Below are positions 8,463 through 17,206 of a stretch of DNA of 64,000 nt, piece by piece. Both the position numbers and the translations under genes were made by a program. The number at the start of each line of letters is the position of its first letter. The stretch's first letter is position 1. The DNA lies in the NCBI GenBank assembly GCA_038148895.1, contig JBBVGQ010000001.1; one strand, 5' to 3'. Origin of the DNA: Tamlana sp038148895 (GTDB lineage: Bacteria; Bacteroidota; Bacteroidia; Flavobacteriales; Flavobacteriaceae). The notes beneath the pieces were generated by a model that saw nothing but the letters and a program-made list of their open reading frames with translations, searched no databases and was not told where the DNA came from.

Positions 8463-11400
8463 GTGAGCAACATAACCAAAAAAGAAAACAGAAAAGACAT
8501 CATTCAATTCATAAACCTGCAATTAGCCGCTCTGGGGCAGCCTATATTTAGGGACAAACCTGAAAGTTCCGAAAAATTCGGTGACCCAAGGTTTGAAGAA
8601 TTAACAAAAGGGCTAATTCAAGGATTTCGCGAAAAGTCAAGGCTTTTGGCGCAACATCATTCCCCTGTAGATTCGCGAATTCAAAATTTCATTAATGATT
8701 ATTTAAAAGATGTCGATTATAAAAAATCGTATGTATTACCCAACGACACACTTATTCTATCAAAAAAAGGACAGGCTAGAGAAGCCAGTTTACCGCCAGA
8801 CGGCAATTCTTTTGAGAGTAGTTTGGTAAACTCAAAAAGGCTTAAACAGGGCATTTTAAACAACCCGCTACATGACAAGAGAACCACAAAAGGAACTTTT
8901 CATATTGTTGAAGGCGATTTGCCCGTACCTCTAGATAAGAAGGAAGTACCAAAAATTGTTTTTGCCCATTTTTTGAATGCTGCCTTTAATCCCCCTGAAG
9001 ATTTAAAAGTTTTACCATTTACCTCCAGTCAAGAAAAACAAGCCAAGGTTATGGTCTCTATGTTGTTAAGGCCTACCGTTTGCCCTGAGGTTAAAGGTAT
9101 TATTGCAAAAAAATCTTTGGAAGTTCGTTTTTTCGCTCCAGGAAACCTAGTGAGTAATTTAGACTTTGTTGAAAATATTTTTGGCAATGCAGGCAATCCA
9201 AATTTAGCAAAGAATGACGCTGCCTTAGACACTGAACATTGGACAGGGCATACGGGTTGCATTGTACTGGCACCACAGCTCATCACTTTAAAAAAGAAGG
9301 ATGTTGGTTTACCACATTACGATGATGCTACCGAACGCCAGAGAAATGACGGCATGTGTTGGAAGGACGAAAACGAACTATACAACGATGGTGGCGCATT
9401 TAAAATTACGTGCAGAGACGATAGAGGTGTTGTCGTTACGTTGATAGCAGACAACTACTACGGCTATTCCAAAAAAGAAATCAAAACCCAAATTAGTTAT
9501 TCTGCCAACTTATTTGGTCTGGTAGAAGAAGAACACGCCGGAGGTGCAATTGCCTTTGCCAGACGTGTTATGGGCGACACTGTAAACGGCAATGATTACT
9601 CTAACGTTTACGGTCTTGACCATAATTTTGAAGACGTTAAAGCCCTATTGGCCGACAGAATTGAAGTTAAACCGGAGAACTATGCGGTAGATATAAAATA
9701 CCCGAACATTGTTTATATACCAGAATCTGCTTATATAAACACTAACACCAATAGCATTGCCTGGGAACACAAGGGAAAAGAACAAAAGTTAAAATTGTCG
9801 CCCTTTAAAACTTATGTGCATCCTACGGGAAACAAACTTAGACTGGAAAAACACAAATCCATCAATTTATGGCGAATTATTGAAACATTCCCAGAGGGCA
9901 TGTTTTGCCATAAGCCTTGTACAGTTTCGGGAGGCGGAAAGTCTGAGATTTCAAAATCGATGCAGAACGCCATAACATACAGCACATTCAACCTTCATAA
10001 TATTGAAGAGGATTTTAAAAAGGCTGATGAAATTATTGAGTTCGATTATTCCACACGATGGAAAGTAAAAGACCCTAATAGACCTAAATCTAGATCATTC
10101 CTTAGTGAAAAAAGAACATTGGGATCTGTTGTTAAGTTATTAACGCCTTCGGAGGAAAACTCAGATGAATTTAATGCTTTTTTAAAGGGAATTCCTGTAC
10201 ACGTCCGCTCGCTTGTTCTCTTTGTTAAACGACTATTCAGGCAAGCACATGGCGCCAACCTTAATTGGAAGGACATGATGTCCGTTGAAATTATTAATGG
10301 CGTTCAGGGCACCTCATTAATGTACAATAACACCCCTGTGGTTGGTAGTTACGTAAGGATTGGTTTCAATCAACATGGTAACTGGATGCTTAATAAATTA
10401 CGCTCTGATTTTTCAGCAAGTGAAAAAGTTCAAACTGAAGATGATATAACCGCTTCCATAACATTACCCAAATACAGGTTTAAAAATTTAAACCCTGAAT
10501 ACACTAACAAAAGTGTAAAAATATTGACCAATTGCGAGGCGCATCTATTCCAAAGGCCAGATGAAGCTATAGTGCGCGGTTATGATAAAAATGCAGAGCT
10601 GGATATTATTTCAGATGGCAGATTCTTGACAAATTATGAAATGTTGACCAAAGAAGACGCCATAGCCATTTATGAGGACACCATAAATTTTGACAAGTAC
10701 ACTCAGCCAGTTAAGGATTTTATACTTGAAATTATCAATAGTGAAAATGATGAAGCGCAGTTTGTACTGCCCTCCCATCCACGAATTGTAGATGGCGAAC
10801 CTACTAAAAACCCCCGTTACTTGGAACCAAATAGATTCTTTAAAGAAACTGAAGCCTCCTATGTTGCAGATATTGGTGTGCGTTTACATAGAAAAATTAA
10901 GCCTGAAGACCCTGTAATTCATGCGGTGAATGCTGTTTTACCGGGTAGGCGAAACAACCCTGCTGACAGAAAAGCGGGCATTCGTCCGTTGGCGGTTTAT
11001 AATCCAATTCACTATCAGGAAACACCAGAGCTGTTTATGGATTTCATTTGTAGTTTGACTGGTAAATCCCCATCAACCACAGGTGCAGGTTCCGAAGGTG
11101 CTTTAACAAAAGGACCTTTCAACATGTTAACCCCAACTACAGATTTAAACAATGCCCTTCTATCCCATATTTTAACAGAATCTAACGCCTTTAGCACCGC
11201 CGCCGGATATGTTGGTGGTGAGAATAAAGTAGACCATGACATTAGCATTTTAATCCCTGAAATTTGGGCACGATTAACCCCAGAGGATAGAGACCCGAAA
11301 CAATTGATTAAAAATGGCGCTTTAGAAAAACTGGAAGATTTTGAATATAATGGAAAGACCATTTTAGCGAGTCGTTTGGGATATCGTATCACTAAAATTT

Positions 11401-11927
11401 TCTCTTTAAGATGTTTAAATCGTCTGTTCGATGAGCCAACAGCTGTATTCAACGAAAAAATGCTGAAGCCCGAACTTCAAGGCATGGAAGATTATGTGGA
11501 TGGTATTAACAATATTGTTGAAGCCCAACAGAAAGTAGCACTCAGATATTTTGAAGATAGAAGTGTTGATGCGGCCATTCCTCCTTTGAAAATTCTATTG
11601 CACATTATGGCCTATGGCCAATACGAAGGCAAAAACATCAATGACCCTGAATTAAGAAAATATTTTGACAGAGATTATGTGATAAATAGCGATTGGTACA
11701 AGAAACGACTTATACTAAAACAACAAAAAAACATTAGGTTCTATGATTCCCAAATTGCTTATTTAGAAAATTTCATGAATGATCCAAATAATAAAGAAGT
11801 GGCCCAAGAAATGAATCTAAACAAGCGTTTGGAAACGGTAAAAAACTTGTACAACGACGTAAAATCTGATGATTATTTAGAACGTTTGGTTGGCACTATT
11901 GGGGCTGATCCTTTGTGCCGAAAATAA
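8463..11927 (+). CDS. Large conserved protein, candidate PPi-dependent phosphoenolpyruvate carboxykinase
   Basis: 1154 residues, starting at GTG. It has no signal peptide and no membrane segments, so it is cytoplasmic. A glycine-rich phosphate-loop-like motif, GGGKSEISKS, lies at residues 490-499. Other conserved-looking stretches are EHWTGHTGCIVLAP near 258, LVEEEHAGGAIAFARR near 350, GAGSEGALTKGPFNML near 875 and LGYRITKIFSLRCLNRL near 970. Size, lack of resemblance to the classical ATP- or GTP-PEPCK, and what I remember of the ~130-kDa PPi-type PEPCKs of Entamoeba and Propionibacterium suggest that family, making PEP and PPi from oxaloacetate and phosphate or the reverse. This is inference from recall. 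A classical ATP-PEPCK is also in the window (46324-47940). The gene is complete, and its own terminator runs into the next gene. Confidence 0.6.
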   Translation: MSNITKKENRKDIIQFINLQLAALGQPIFRDKPESSEKFGDPRFEELTKGLIQGFREKSRLLAQHHSPVDSRIQNFINDYLKDVDYKKSYVLPNDTLILSKKGQAREASLPPDGNSFESSLVNSKRLKQGILNNPLHDKRTTKGTFHIVEGDLPVPLDKKEVPKIVFAHFLNAAFNPPEDLKVLPFTSSQEKQAKVMVSMLLRPTVCPEVKGIIAKKSLEVRFFAPGNLVSNLDFVENIFGNAGNPNLAKNDAALDTEHWTGHTGCIVLAPQLITLKKKDVGLPHYDDATERQRNDGMCWKDENELYNDGGAFKITCRDDRGVVVTLIADNYYGYSKKEIKTQISYSANLFGLVEEEHAGGAIAFARRVMGDTVNGNDYSNVYGLDHNFEDVKALLADRIEVKPENYAVDIKYPNIVYIPESAYINTNTNSIAWEHKGKEQKLKLSPFKTYVHPTGNKLRLEKHKSINLWRIIETFPEGMFCHKPCTVSGGGKSEISKSMQNAITYSTFNLHNIEEDFKKADEIIEFDYSTRWKVKDPNRPKSRSFLSEKRTLGSVVKLLTPSEENSDEFNAFLKGIPVHVRSLVLFVKRLFRQAHGANLNWKDMMSVEIINGVQGTSLMYNNTPVVGSYVRIGFNQHGNWMLNKLRSDFSASEKVQTEDDITASITLPKYRFKNLNPEYTNKSVKILTNCEAHLFQRPDEAIVRGYDKNAELDIISDGRFLTNYEMLTKEDAIAIYEDTINFDKYTQPVKDFILEIINSENDEAQFVLPSHPRIVDGEPTKNPRYLEPNRFFKETEASYVADIGVRLHRKIKPEDPVIHAVNAVLPGRRNNPADRKAGIRPLAVYNPIHYQETPELFMDFICSLTGKSPSTTGAGSEGALTKGPFNMLTPTTDLNNALLSHILTESNAFSTAAGYVGGENKVDHDISILIPEIWARLTPEDRDPKQLIKNGALEKLEDFEYNGKTILASRLGYRITKIFSLRCLNRLFDEPTAVFNEKMLKPELQGMEDYVDGINNIVEAQQKVALRYFEDRSVDAAIPPLKILLHIMAYGQYEGKNINDPELRKYFDRDYVINSDWYKKRLILKQQKNIRFYDSQIAYLENFMNDPNNKEVAQEMNLNKRLETVKNLYNDVKSDDYLERLVGTIGADPLCRK

Positions 11928-11976
11928 GAAGCTGAATTTTTTAGGTTCAAATAAATATCCCAAGAAAACAAAAAAG

Positions 11977-12002
11977 AGCGTTTCAGAATGAAACGCTTTT
12001 TT
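11977..12002 (+). terminator. Intrinsic terminator after the 1154-aa gene
   Basis: AGCGTTTCA-GAA-TGAAACGCT forms a perfect 9-bp stem with a 3-nt loop, preceded by an A-run and followed by six T. Its loop and right arm contain the most upstream in-frame ATG (11988) of the metallophosphoesterase gene. Confidence 0.85.
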
Positions 12003-12017
12003 ACTTACATTTACCTC

Positions 12018-12917
12018 ATGCTTTCGTCGAAAAAAAGATTGGATCGTGCTTATAAAAATGCTAAAATCATTGATTTTGATGATGATAGTAAATTTATTCT
12101 ATTTAGCGATTGTCATCGAGGGGACAATAGTTTTGCCGACGACTTTGCAAACAACCGAAACATATATTTTCATGCGTTAAAACATTATTATGCCGAAGGT
12201 TTTCAGTATTGCGAACTTGGCGATGGTGATGAACTTTGGGAAAACCTTTCTTTTGAATCCATTTTAAACGCCCATAAAAATGTGTATATGCTCATGAAAC
12301 AATTTCATGAGGAAAAACGGCTGCACATGATTTGGGGCAATCACGATATGGTTTATCGCGACCCCAAGTACGTAAAAAAGAATCTATCAACCTATTTCGA
12401 TCCAAAAACCGGTCAAAACGAAGAACTTTTTGGAGACATTGCCTATCACGAAGGCATTATTTTAAAGCATTGTATGACGGAGCAAGAGGTGTTTTTAACC
12501 CATGGCCATCAAGCGGATTGGTGGAATTTCCTGTTTTGGAAATGGAGCCGATTTATGGTTAGAATTCTATGGAAACCCTTAAACGTTATGGGTATTGCCG
12601 ACCCTACTAGCCCTGCAAAAAACTATAAAGAACTTATAAAAGTAGAACGGCGAACAAAAAAATGGATTACCGAAAATAATAATCAAGTTACCGTTGTTGG
12701 GCACACCCATCGCCCACGTTTTCCAGAACCCGGAGACATTGCCTTTTTCAATGACGGCAGCTGCGTTCATCCTCGAAGTATCACGGGCATTGAAATTGAA
12801 AATGGCAAAATTTCTTTGATTAAATGGCAAATTGCCACAAAGGACGATGGCACGTTACAAATAGTTAGAATTCTACTTGAAGGCCCAAGAAAGTTGTTGG
12901 ATTATAAAACCAATTAA
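12018..12917 (+). CDS. Calcineurin-like metallophosphoesterase
   Basis: Metal-dependent phosphoesterase. Motifs in order: FSDCHRG, GDGDELWE, WGNHDMVY, THGHQADWW and VVGHTHRPRF, which provide the two-metal site. This order resembles the LpxH/UDP-diacylglucosamine pyrophosphohydrolase branch, but the spacing is different and I would not assign lipid A function. I chose ATG at 12018 (299 residues); the upstream ATG at 11988 (309 residues) lies in the loop of an intrinsic terminator and would add MKRFFTYIYL. The 3' end overlaps the convergent ferredoxin gene by 4 bp. Confidence 0.82.
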   Translation: MLSSKKRLDRAYKNAKIIDFDDDSKFILFSDCHRGDNSFADDFANNRNIYFHALKHYYAEGFQYCELGDGDELWENLSFESILNAHKNVYMLMKQFHEEKRLHMIWGNHDMVYRDPKYVKKNLSTYFDPKTGQNEELFGDIAYHEGIILKHCMTEQEVFLTHGHQADWWNFLFWKWSRFMVRILWKPLNVMGIADPTSPAKNYKELIKVERRTKKWITENNNQVTVVGHTHRPRFPEPGDIAFFNDGSCVHPRSITGIEIENGKISLIKWQIATKDDGTLQIVRILLEGPRKLLDYKTN

Positions 12918-13240
12918 CTTTCCGGTGCCAAGGCCACTTCAAGACCTTCCATATCTGGAGTCATCTGAATTTGGCACCCCAAACGGCTATTATTCTGCAC
13001 ATCAAAAGCTTCGGCCAACATGGCATCTTCATCATCAGTCATTTCCGGTAATTCATGATTGCTCAAAACATAACATTGGCAGGAAGCGCACATGGCCATA
13101 CCTCCACATACCCCAATGGTTCCCTCTGGGGCAAGTTCATAAGACCTTACAACTTCCATAAGGTTCATGGCCATATCTGTGGGCGCCAATACCTCATGTT
13201 TCACACCATCCCTGTCTGTAATGTTAACTCTAATATCCAT
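12914..13240 (-). CDS. [2Fe-2S] ferredoxin (adrenodoxin type)
   Basis: Small electron carrier of 108 residues. Cluster ligands are C45, C51, C54 and C89 in the pattern C-x5-C-x2-C...C (CGGMAMCASC, GCQ), as in adrenodoxin/Fdx proteins. An additional C56 follows the third ligand. The acidic LPEMTDDEDAML segment precedes the last ligand, as in the family. It is not next to hsc/isc genes. Possible partners are the Rieske oxygenase or P450s elsewhere; none is proven. Confidence 0.9.
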   Translation of the reverse strand: MDIRVNITDRDGVKHEVLAPTDMAMNLMEVVRSYELAPEGTIGVCGGMAMCASCQCYVLSNHELPEMTDDEDAMLAEAFDVQNNSRLGCQIQMTPDMEGLEVALAPES

Positions 13241-13303
13241 CCTACCGCTCTTGTTTATACGCTTTAGTTATACGTTATCTCTGATATTCTCAAAAAATCT
13301 GGG

Positions 13304-13311
13304 CAAAAATA
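13304..13311 (-). promoter_or_regulatory. -7 promoter element (TATTTTTG) of the [2Fe-2S] ferredoxin gene
   Basis: Minus-strand TAnnTTTG match 64 bp upstream of the ferredoxin start codon. No clear -33 box was found. Confidence 0.45.
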
Positions 13312-13340
13312 AAACTTAATTTATAATTTTCAAATCATTT

Positions 13341-13359
13341 TCCTATAATTCTTATAGGA
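13341..13359. promoter_or_regulatory. Perfect palindrome in the ferredoxin/rnf divergent region
   Basis: TCCTATAA-TTC-TTATAGGA, with 8-bp arms. It lies 30 bp upstream of the ferredoxin -7 element and 134 bp before its -7 counterpart of rseC, so it could be an operator for either gene. No T-run follows, so it is not an intrinsic terminator. Confidence 0.35.
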
Positions 13360-13458
13360 TTAATAGGTTTTATATTCATTACACTATAAAACAACCCTTT
13401 ACACTCTATTTCACTAAAATGAATTTAAGCATATTTTTTCTAAAACAATAATAATTCC

Positions 13459-13501
13459 TGACATAAATCATAAAATTCACAGTACGAATGCACTAATTTC
13501 A
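13459..13501 (+). promoter_or_regulatory. Candidate activator-dependent promoter of the rseC-rnf operon
   Basis: The near-palindrome TGACATAAATCATA (13459-13472) is followed after 21 bp by the -7-like TAATTTCA (13494-13501). The same arrangement stands before the dicluster ferredoxin gene (22030-22072) and nifJ (22598-22640). There is no TTTG -33 element in the spacer. The start codon is 33 bp downstream of the -7 element. Confidence 0.6.
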
Positions 13502-13533
13502 CCAAGTGAATTTGATATAACTATTTAGTGGTT

Positions 13534-13965
13534 ATGAACGCTCAAGCTAACAATAACGATACTTTTGTTCATTCCGGTATTATTTCCAAAATTTCTGGAG
13601 ACTCTGTTATTGTTGCTTTAGAACAAAACATACATTGCGAGTCCTGCAAAGCAAAGGCAGCATGTGGTATTTCGGAGTCCACAACAAAAGAGGTCACTGT
13701 TTATAATGCCACAGACCCTTTTATTGTTAACGAACATGTAAAGGTTATTTTAAAGAAAACCTTGGGTTTTAAGGCTGTATTTTGGGCCTATGTTTTTCCT
13801 TTTTTACTCATGCTTCTTACGTTAATCATTGCTTCTGCCTTTTTCGCAGAATGGATAGCCGGAGTATTATCCATCTTAGTGCTATTACCATACTACTTAA
13901 CCCTTCATTTTCTTAAAAACAACCTAAAAAGTGCTTTTAAAATTTCAATATTAAAACAAAGTTGA
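13534..13965 (+). CDS. rseC: SoxR-reducing system protein RseC family
   Basis: Membrane protein with a cytoplasmic N-terminal cysteine motif (CESCKAKAACG, near residues 35-45) and two transmembrane helices at about 80-125. RseC is commonly encoded with rnf genes and is thought to help the Rnf/Rsx complex or SoxR reduction. The ATG at 13534 was preferred over GTG at 13528. It is the first gene of the rnf operon; the stop is 2 bp before the rnfB start. No soxR is seen in the window. Confidence 0.85.
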   Translation: MNAQANNNDTFVHSGIISKISGDSVIVALEQNIHCESCKAKAACGISESTTKEVTVYNATDPFIVNEHVKVILKKTLGFKAVFWAYVFPFLLMLLTLIIASAFFAEWIAGVLSILVLLPYYLTLHFLKNNLKSAFKISILKQS

Positions 13966-13967
13966 AC

Positions 13968-14870
13968 ATGACAGATTCAATATTAAATAGTGTTTTGTTA
14001 CTAGCTTCCTTGGGGGTAATAGCAGCAGTTGTTCTGTACGTAGTTTCCAAGAAGTTTTACGTCTATGAAGACCCTTTAATTGCCAAGGTTGACGAGGCAT
14101 TGCCAGCTGCAAATTGTGGCGGTTGTGGGTCACCTGGTTGTAAAGCGTTCGCTGAAAAATTAGTAGCTACAGAAGATATTTCAGATTTATTCTGCCCTGT
14201 CGGCGGAAACGATGTTATGAAGCAAGTTTCCGAAATTTTAGGCAAGGAAGTGACAGAACAAGACCCTACCGTGGCCGTTATGCTGTGTCAAGGCGGATGC
14301 GATGTGCGCCCTAAAACCACAGAATACCAAGGACCAAAATCTTGCGCTATTTCTGCTATGGTTTACAGTGGGGAAACAGATTGCCAATACGGCTGTTTAG
14401 GTGATGGCGATTGTGTAGCCGTATGCGATTTTGATGCCATGTATATGGATGAAGCTACTGGTTTGCCCGTAATAATTACAGATAAATGTACTTCTTGTGG
14501 TGCCTGTGTAAAAGCTTGCCCAAGAAATATTTTAGAAATGAGACCACGCAACAAGCGCGACCTCAAAATATTTGTTGGCTGCTTAAATGAAGATAAGGCA
14601 GGAATAGCCAAAAAAGCTTGTGAAGTGGCATGTATTGGATGCTCTAAATGCGATGATATTTGCCCAAAAGACGCCATCACTATGGAAAATAATTTGGCCT
14701 ATATAGATGCTGCATTGTGCACGCTTTGCAGAAAATGTGTGGAAGTTTGTCCAACACACTCTATTATAGAAACCAATTTCCCTCCAAAGAAAGCAAAAGC
14801 GCCTAAAGAAGAAAAAGTAGCTGTTACCGAAACAGATGTACAACCAGAAAATTCAAAAACAGATGCTTAA
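13968..14870 (+). CDS. rnfB: Electron transport complex subunit RnfB
   Basis: Ferredoxin-accepting Fe-S subunit of the Rnf complex. One N-terminal membrane helix (residues ~8-27) is followed by the [4Fe-4S] domain C50/C53/C58/C76 (CGGCGSPGC). Several further ferredoxin-type cysteine motifs follow: CTSCGACVKACP, CIGCSKCDDICP and CTLCRKCVEVCP, with a preceding Cys-rich segment CQYGCLGDGDCVAVC. This is more clusters than in enterobacterial RsxB and similar to the long RnfB of anaerobes. I chose ATG at 13968; a TTG at 13962 would add two residues. It overlaps rnfC by 8 bp. Confidence 0.95.
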   Translation: MTDSILNSVLLLASLGVIAAVVLYVVSKKFYVYEDPLIAKVDEALPAANCGGCGSPGCKAFAEKLVATEDISDLFCPVGGNDVMKQVSEILGKEVTEQDPTVAVMLCQGGCDVRPKTTEYQGPKSCAISAMVYSGETDCQYGCLGDGDCVAVCDFDAMYMDEATGLPVIITDKCTSCGACVKACPRNILEMRPRNKRDLKIFVGCLNEDKAGIAKKACEVACIGCSKCDDICPKDAITMENNLAYIDAALCTLCRKCVEVCPTHSIIETNFPPKKAKAPKEEKVAVTETDVQPENSKTDA

Positions 14871-16191
14871 AACATTTCCAAAAGGAGGAATTCATCCGCC
14901 TGAAAATAAGATAACATCCTCAAAAGGCATCAAAAAAATGCCCATACCAAAGGTGGTTTATGTACCCATTGCTCAACATATTGGCATTCCTTCAGAAATA
15001 ATAGTGGAACAAAAAGATAAAGTTGAAATTGGTCAAGTTATTGCCAAATCTGGTGGTTTTGTGTCATCAAATATCCATTCACCAGTAGCAGGAACCGTTA
15101 CAAAATTGGATATGATTGTTGATACCAGTGGTTATAAAAAACAATGTATCGTTATTAGAACTGACCTAAAAAACGAATCCAATTTTGAGGACATTGAATA
15201 TCCTTTAAAAACTGAAATTGTAGCAGATGCAAAAGATATTCTTCAAAAGATAAACGATTTTGGCATTGTTGGTCTGGGAGGCGCAACCTTTCCGTCGCAT
15301 GTTAAATTGCAGGTGAAGGAAGGAACCAAATTGGACCACCTTATTATTAACGGTGTAGAATGCGAGCCTTATTTAACTGCGGACCATCGGTTGATGCTTG
15401 AAAAAGCCGAAGAAATAATGGTTGGCATAAAAATATTGCTAAAAGCCTTGAACATTAACAATGCTATAATCGGTATTGAAAACAACAAAAGAGATGCTAT
15501 TGAGCTCTTTAAAAACCTTACTAAAAACGATGAAACGATTAAGGTTGCTGCGTTGCAAGTAAAATATCCTCAAGGCGGCGAAAAACAGTTAATTCGAGCC
15601 ATTTTAAAAAGAGAGGTTCCTAAAAATGGATTACCCCTTGATGTGGGTGTCATCGTACATAATGTCGGGACGATTTTTGCTATTTACCAAGCCATTCAAC
15701 ATAACAAACCTTTAATCGAACGTGTCGTTACCGTTACCGGAAAAAAACTTGAAAACGCATCAAACTATTGGGTAAAAATTGGAACCCCAATTAAAGATTT
15801 AGTAGATGAAGTTGGAGGTTTACCCGAAGGCACAAGAAAAATAGTGAACGGTGGCCCTATGATGGGAAAAGCCATCAAGAATTTAGATGTTCCAGTAACT
15901 AAAGGAACTTCGGGGATTTTGGTGATTTCTGAAGATGAAGCGAGCCGAGGTGAACCCAAAAATTGTATTCGTTGTAGCGAGTGTGTTAACGTTTGCCCCA
16001 TGGGACTAGAACCCCATTTGCTCATGAACCTTTCTGAAAAAGGCATGTATGAAAAGGCATCCTATGAAGATATCATGACCTGTATTGAATGTGGTTCGTG
16101 CAGTTATGTTTGCCCATCGCACCGTCCACTACTCGACTACATAAGATTCGGAAAAAACATTGTTAAAAAACTAAACACTTCCAAAAACTAG
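14863..16191 (+). CDS. rnfC: Electron transport complex subunit RnfC
   Basis: Peripheral subunit binding NADH and FMN and carrying two [4Fe-4S] clusters (CIRCSECVNVCP and CIECGSCSYVCP, in the last ~80 residues). The glycine-rich GIVGLGGATFPSHVKL near residue 134 and NGVECEPYLTADHR near 162 are the nucleotide/flavin-binding signatures. The start is ATG at 14863 (MLKTFPKGGIHPPENK is the usual RnfC N-terminus), overlapping the rnfB stop; a start at 14836 deep inside rnfB is unlikely. 442 residues, without the long Ala-rich C-terminal extension of some proteobacteria. Confidence 0.96.
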   Translation: MLKTFPKGGIHPPENKITSSKGIKKMPIPKVVYVPIAQHIGIPSEIIVEQKDKVEIGQVIAKSGGFVSSNIHSPVAGTVTKLDMIVDTSGYKKQCIVIRTDLKNESNFEDIEYPLKTEIVADAKDILQKINDFGIVGLGGATFPSHVKLQVKEGTKLDHLIINGVECEPYLTADHRLMLEKAEEIMVGIKILLKALNINNAIIGIENNKRDAIELFKNLTKNDETIKVAALQVKYPQGGEKQLIRAILKREVPKNGLPLDVGVIVHNVGTIFAIYQAIQHNKPLIERVVTVTGKKLENASNYWVKIGTPIKDLVDEVGGLPEGTRKIVNGGPMMGKAIKNLDVPVTKGTSGILVISEDEASRGEPKNCIRCSECVNVCPMGLEPHLLMNLSEKGMYEKASYEDIMTCIECGSCSYVCPSHRPLLDYIRFGKNIVKKLNTSKN

Positions 16192-16193
16192 TT

Positions 16194-17204
16194 ATGAGCG
16201 CCCAACCTATTATAGTATCTGCCTCGCCGCATGTTCATTCCGATAGAACCTCAAAAAAACTAATGTACGATGTCATCATAGCATTAGTGCCTTCCTTTTT
16301 GGTTTCTTTATATGTGTTTGGAATAGGTGCGTTAATTGTAACTGCTGTTGCAATTTCATCTTGTATTTTATTCGAATATCTCATTCAAAAATATCTCTTA
16401 AAAGCTGAAGTCACCATTGGTGATGGCTCTGCGTTGCTAACTGGTATTTTATTGGCGTTCAACTTACCTTCAAGCCTCCCCATTTGGATGGTTATTGCTG
16501 GGGGTTTGGTTGCCATTGGTATAGGTAAATTATCGTTTGGTGGACTGGGTTTTAACATCTTCAATCCCGCTTTGGTGGGCCGTGTATTTTTACTGGTTTC
16601 ATTCCCTGTACAAATGACCATGTGGCCAACACCTGTTGAAAACAACACATCTTTAGTTGATGCCGTAACTGGAGCAACCTCTTTAGGCGCTATAAAAGAA
16701 GGTCTCATGGCAGGCGATACCATGACAGAAATTAGCACAAGAATTCCTTCAGCAATGGATATGCTGTTTGGTATTACAAGTGGTTCTTTAGGAGAAATGT
16801 CAGCATTGGCTTTGGTACTTGGTGGTATTTATTTAATTGCTAGAAAAGTCATTTCATGGCACATTCCAGTAATCCTTTTAGCTACCATGGCTGTTTTTAC
16901 GGGAATCTTTTGGACCATTAACCCGGAACAATACGCCAACCCGATCATCCATATTTTGTCAGGTGGTGCGATTTTAGGAGCCTTTTATATGGCAACCGAT
17001 TTGGTTACTAGCCCAATGACCAAAAAAGGGATGGCAATTTTTGCTATAGGTATAGGCATAATAACGGTTTTAATTAGGCTCTTTGGAGCTTATCCAGAAG
17101 GCATTTCGTTTGCCATTTTAATCATGAACGCTTTTGTTCCATTAATTAATAAATATTTTAAACCACGAAGATTTGGTTCTAAAATAAAAGCTAAAATCGT
17201 GTAA
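16194..17204 (+). CDS. rnfD: Electron transport complex subunit RnfD
   Basis: Integral membrane subunit with about 9-10 helices. A covalent-FMN attachment motif of the [ST]GAT type is seen as DAVTGATSL near residue 160, with the Thr as the expected flavin site. GLGFNIFNPALVGRVFL near 120 is the other conserved hallmark. The gene starts 2 bp after the rnfC stop, so it is translationally coupled. Confidence 0.95.
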   Translation: MSAQPIIVSASPHVHSDRTSKKLMYDVIIALVPSFLVSLYVFGIGALIVTAVAISSCILFEYLIQKYLLKAEVTIGDGSALLTGILLAFNLPSSLPIWMVIAGGLVAIGIGKLSFGGLGFNIFNPALVGRVFLLVSFPVQMTMWPTPVENNTSLVDAVTGATSLGAIKEGLMAGDTMTEISTRIPSAMDMLFGITSGSLGEMSALALVLGGIYLIARKVISWHIPVILLATMAVFTGIFWTINPEQYANPIIHILSGGAILGAFYMATDLVTSPMTKKGMAIFAIGIGIITVLIRLFGAYPEGISFAILIMNAFVPLINKYFKPRRFGSKIKAKIV

Positions 17205-17206
17205 TT

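Noticed and set aside
11015..11452. Minus-strand open frame of 145 residues inside the 1154-aa gene.
   Set aside because: Antisense shadow of a long coding region; no recognisable domain and no promoter.
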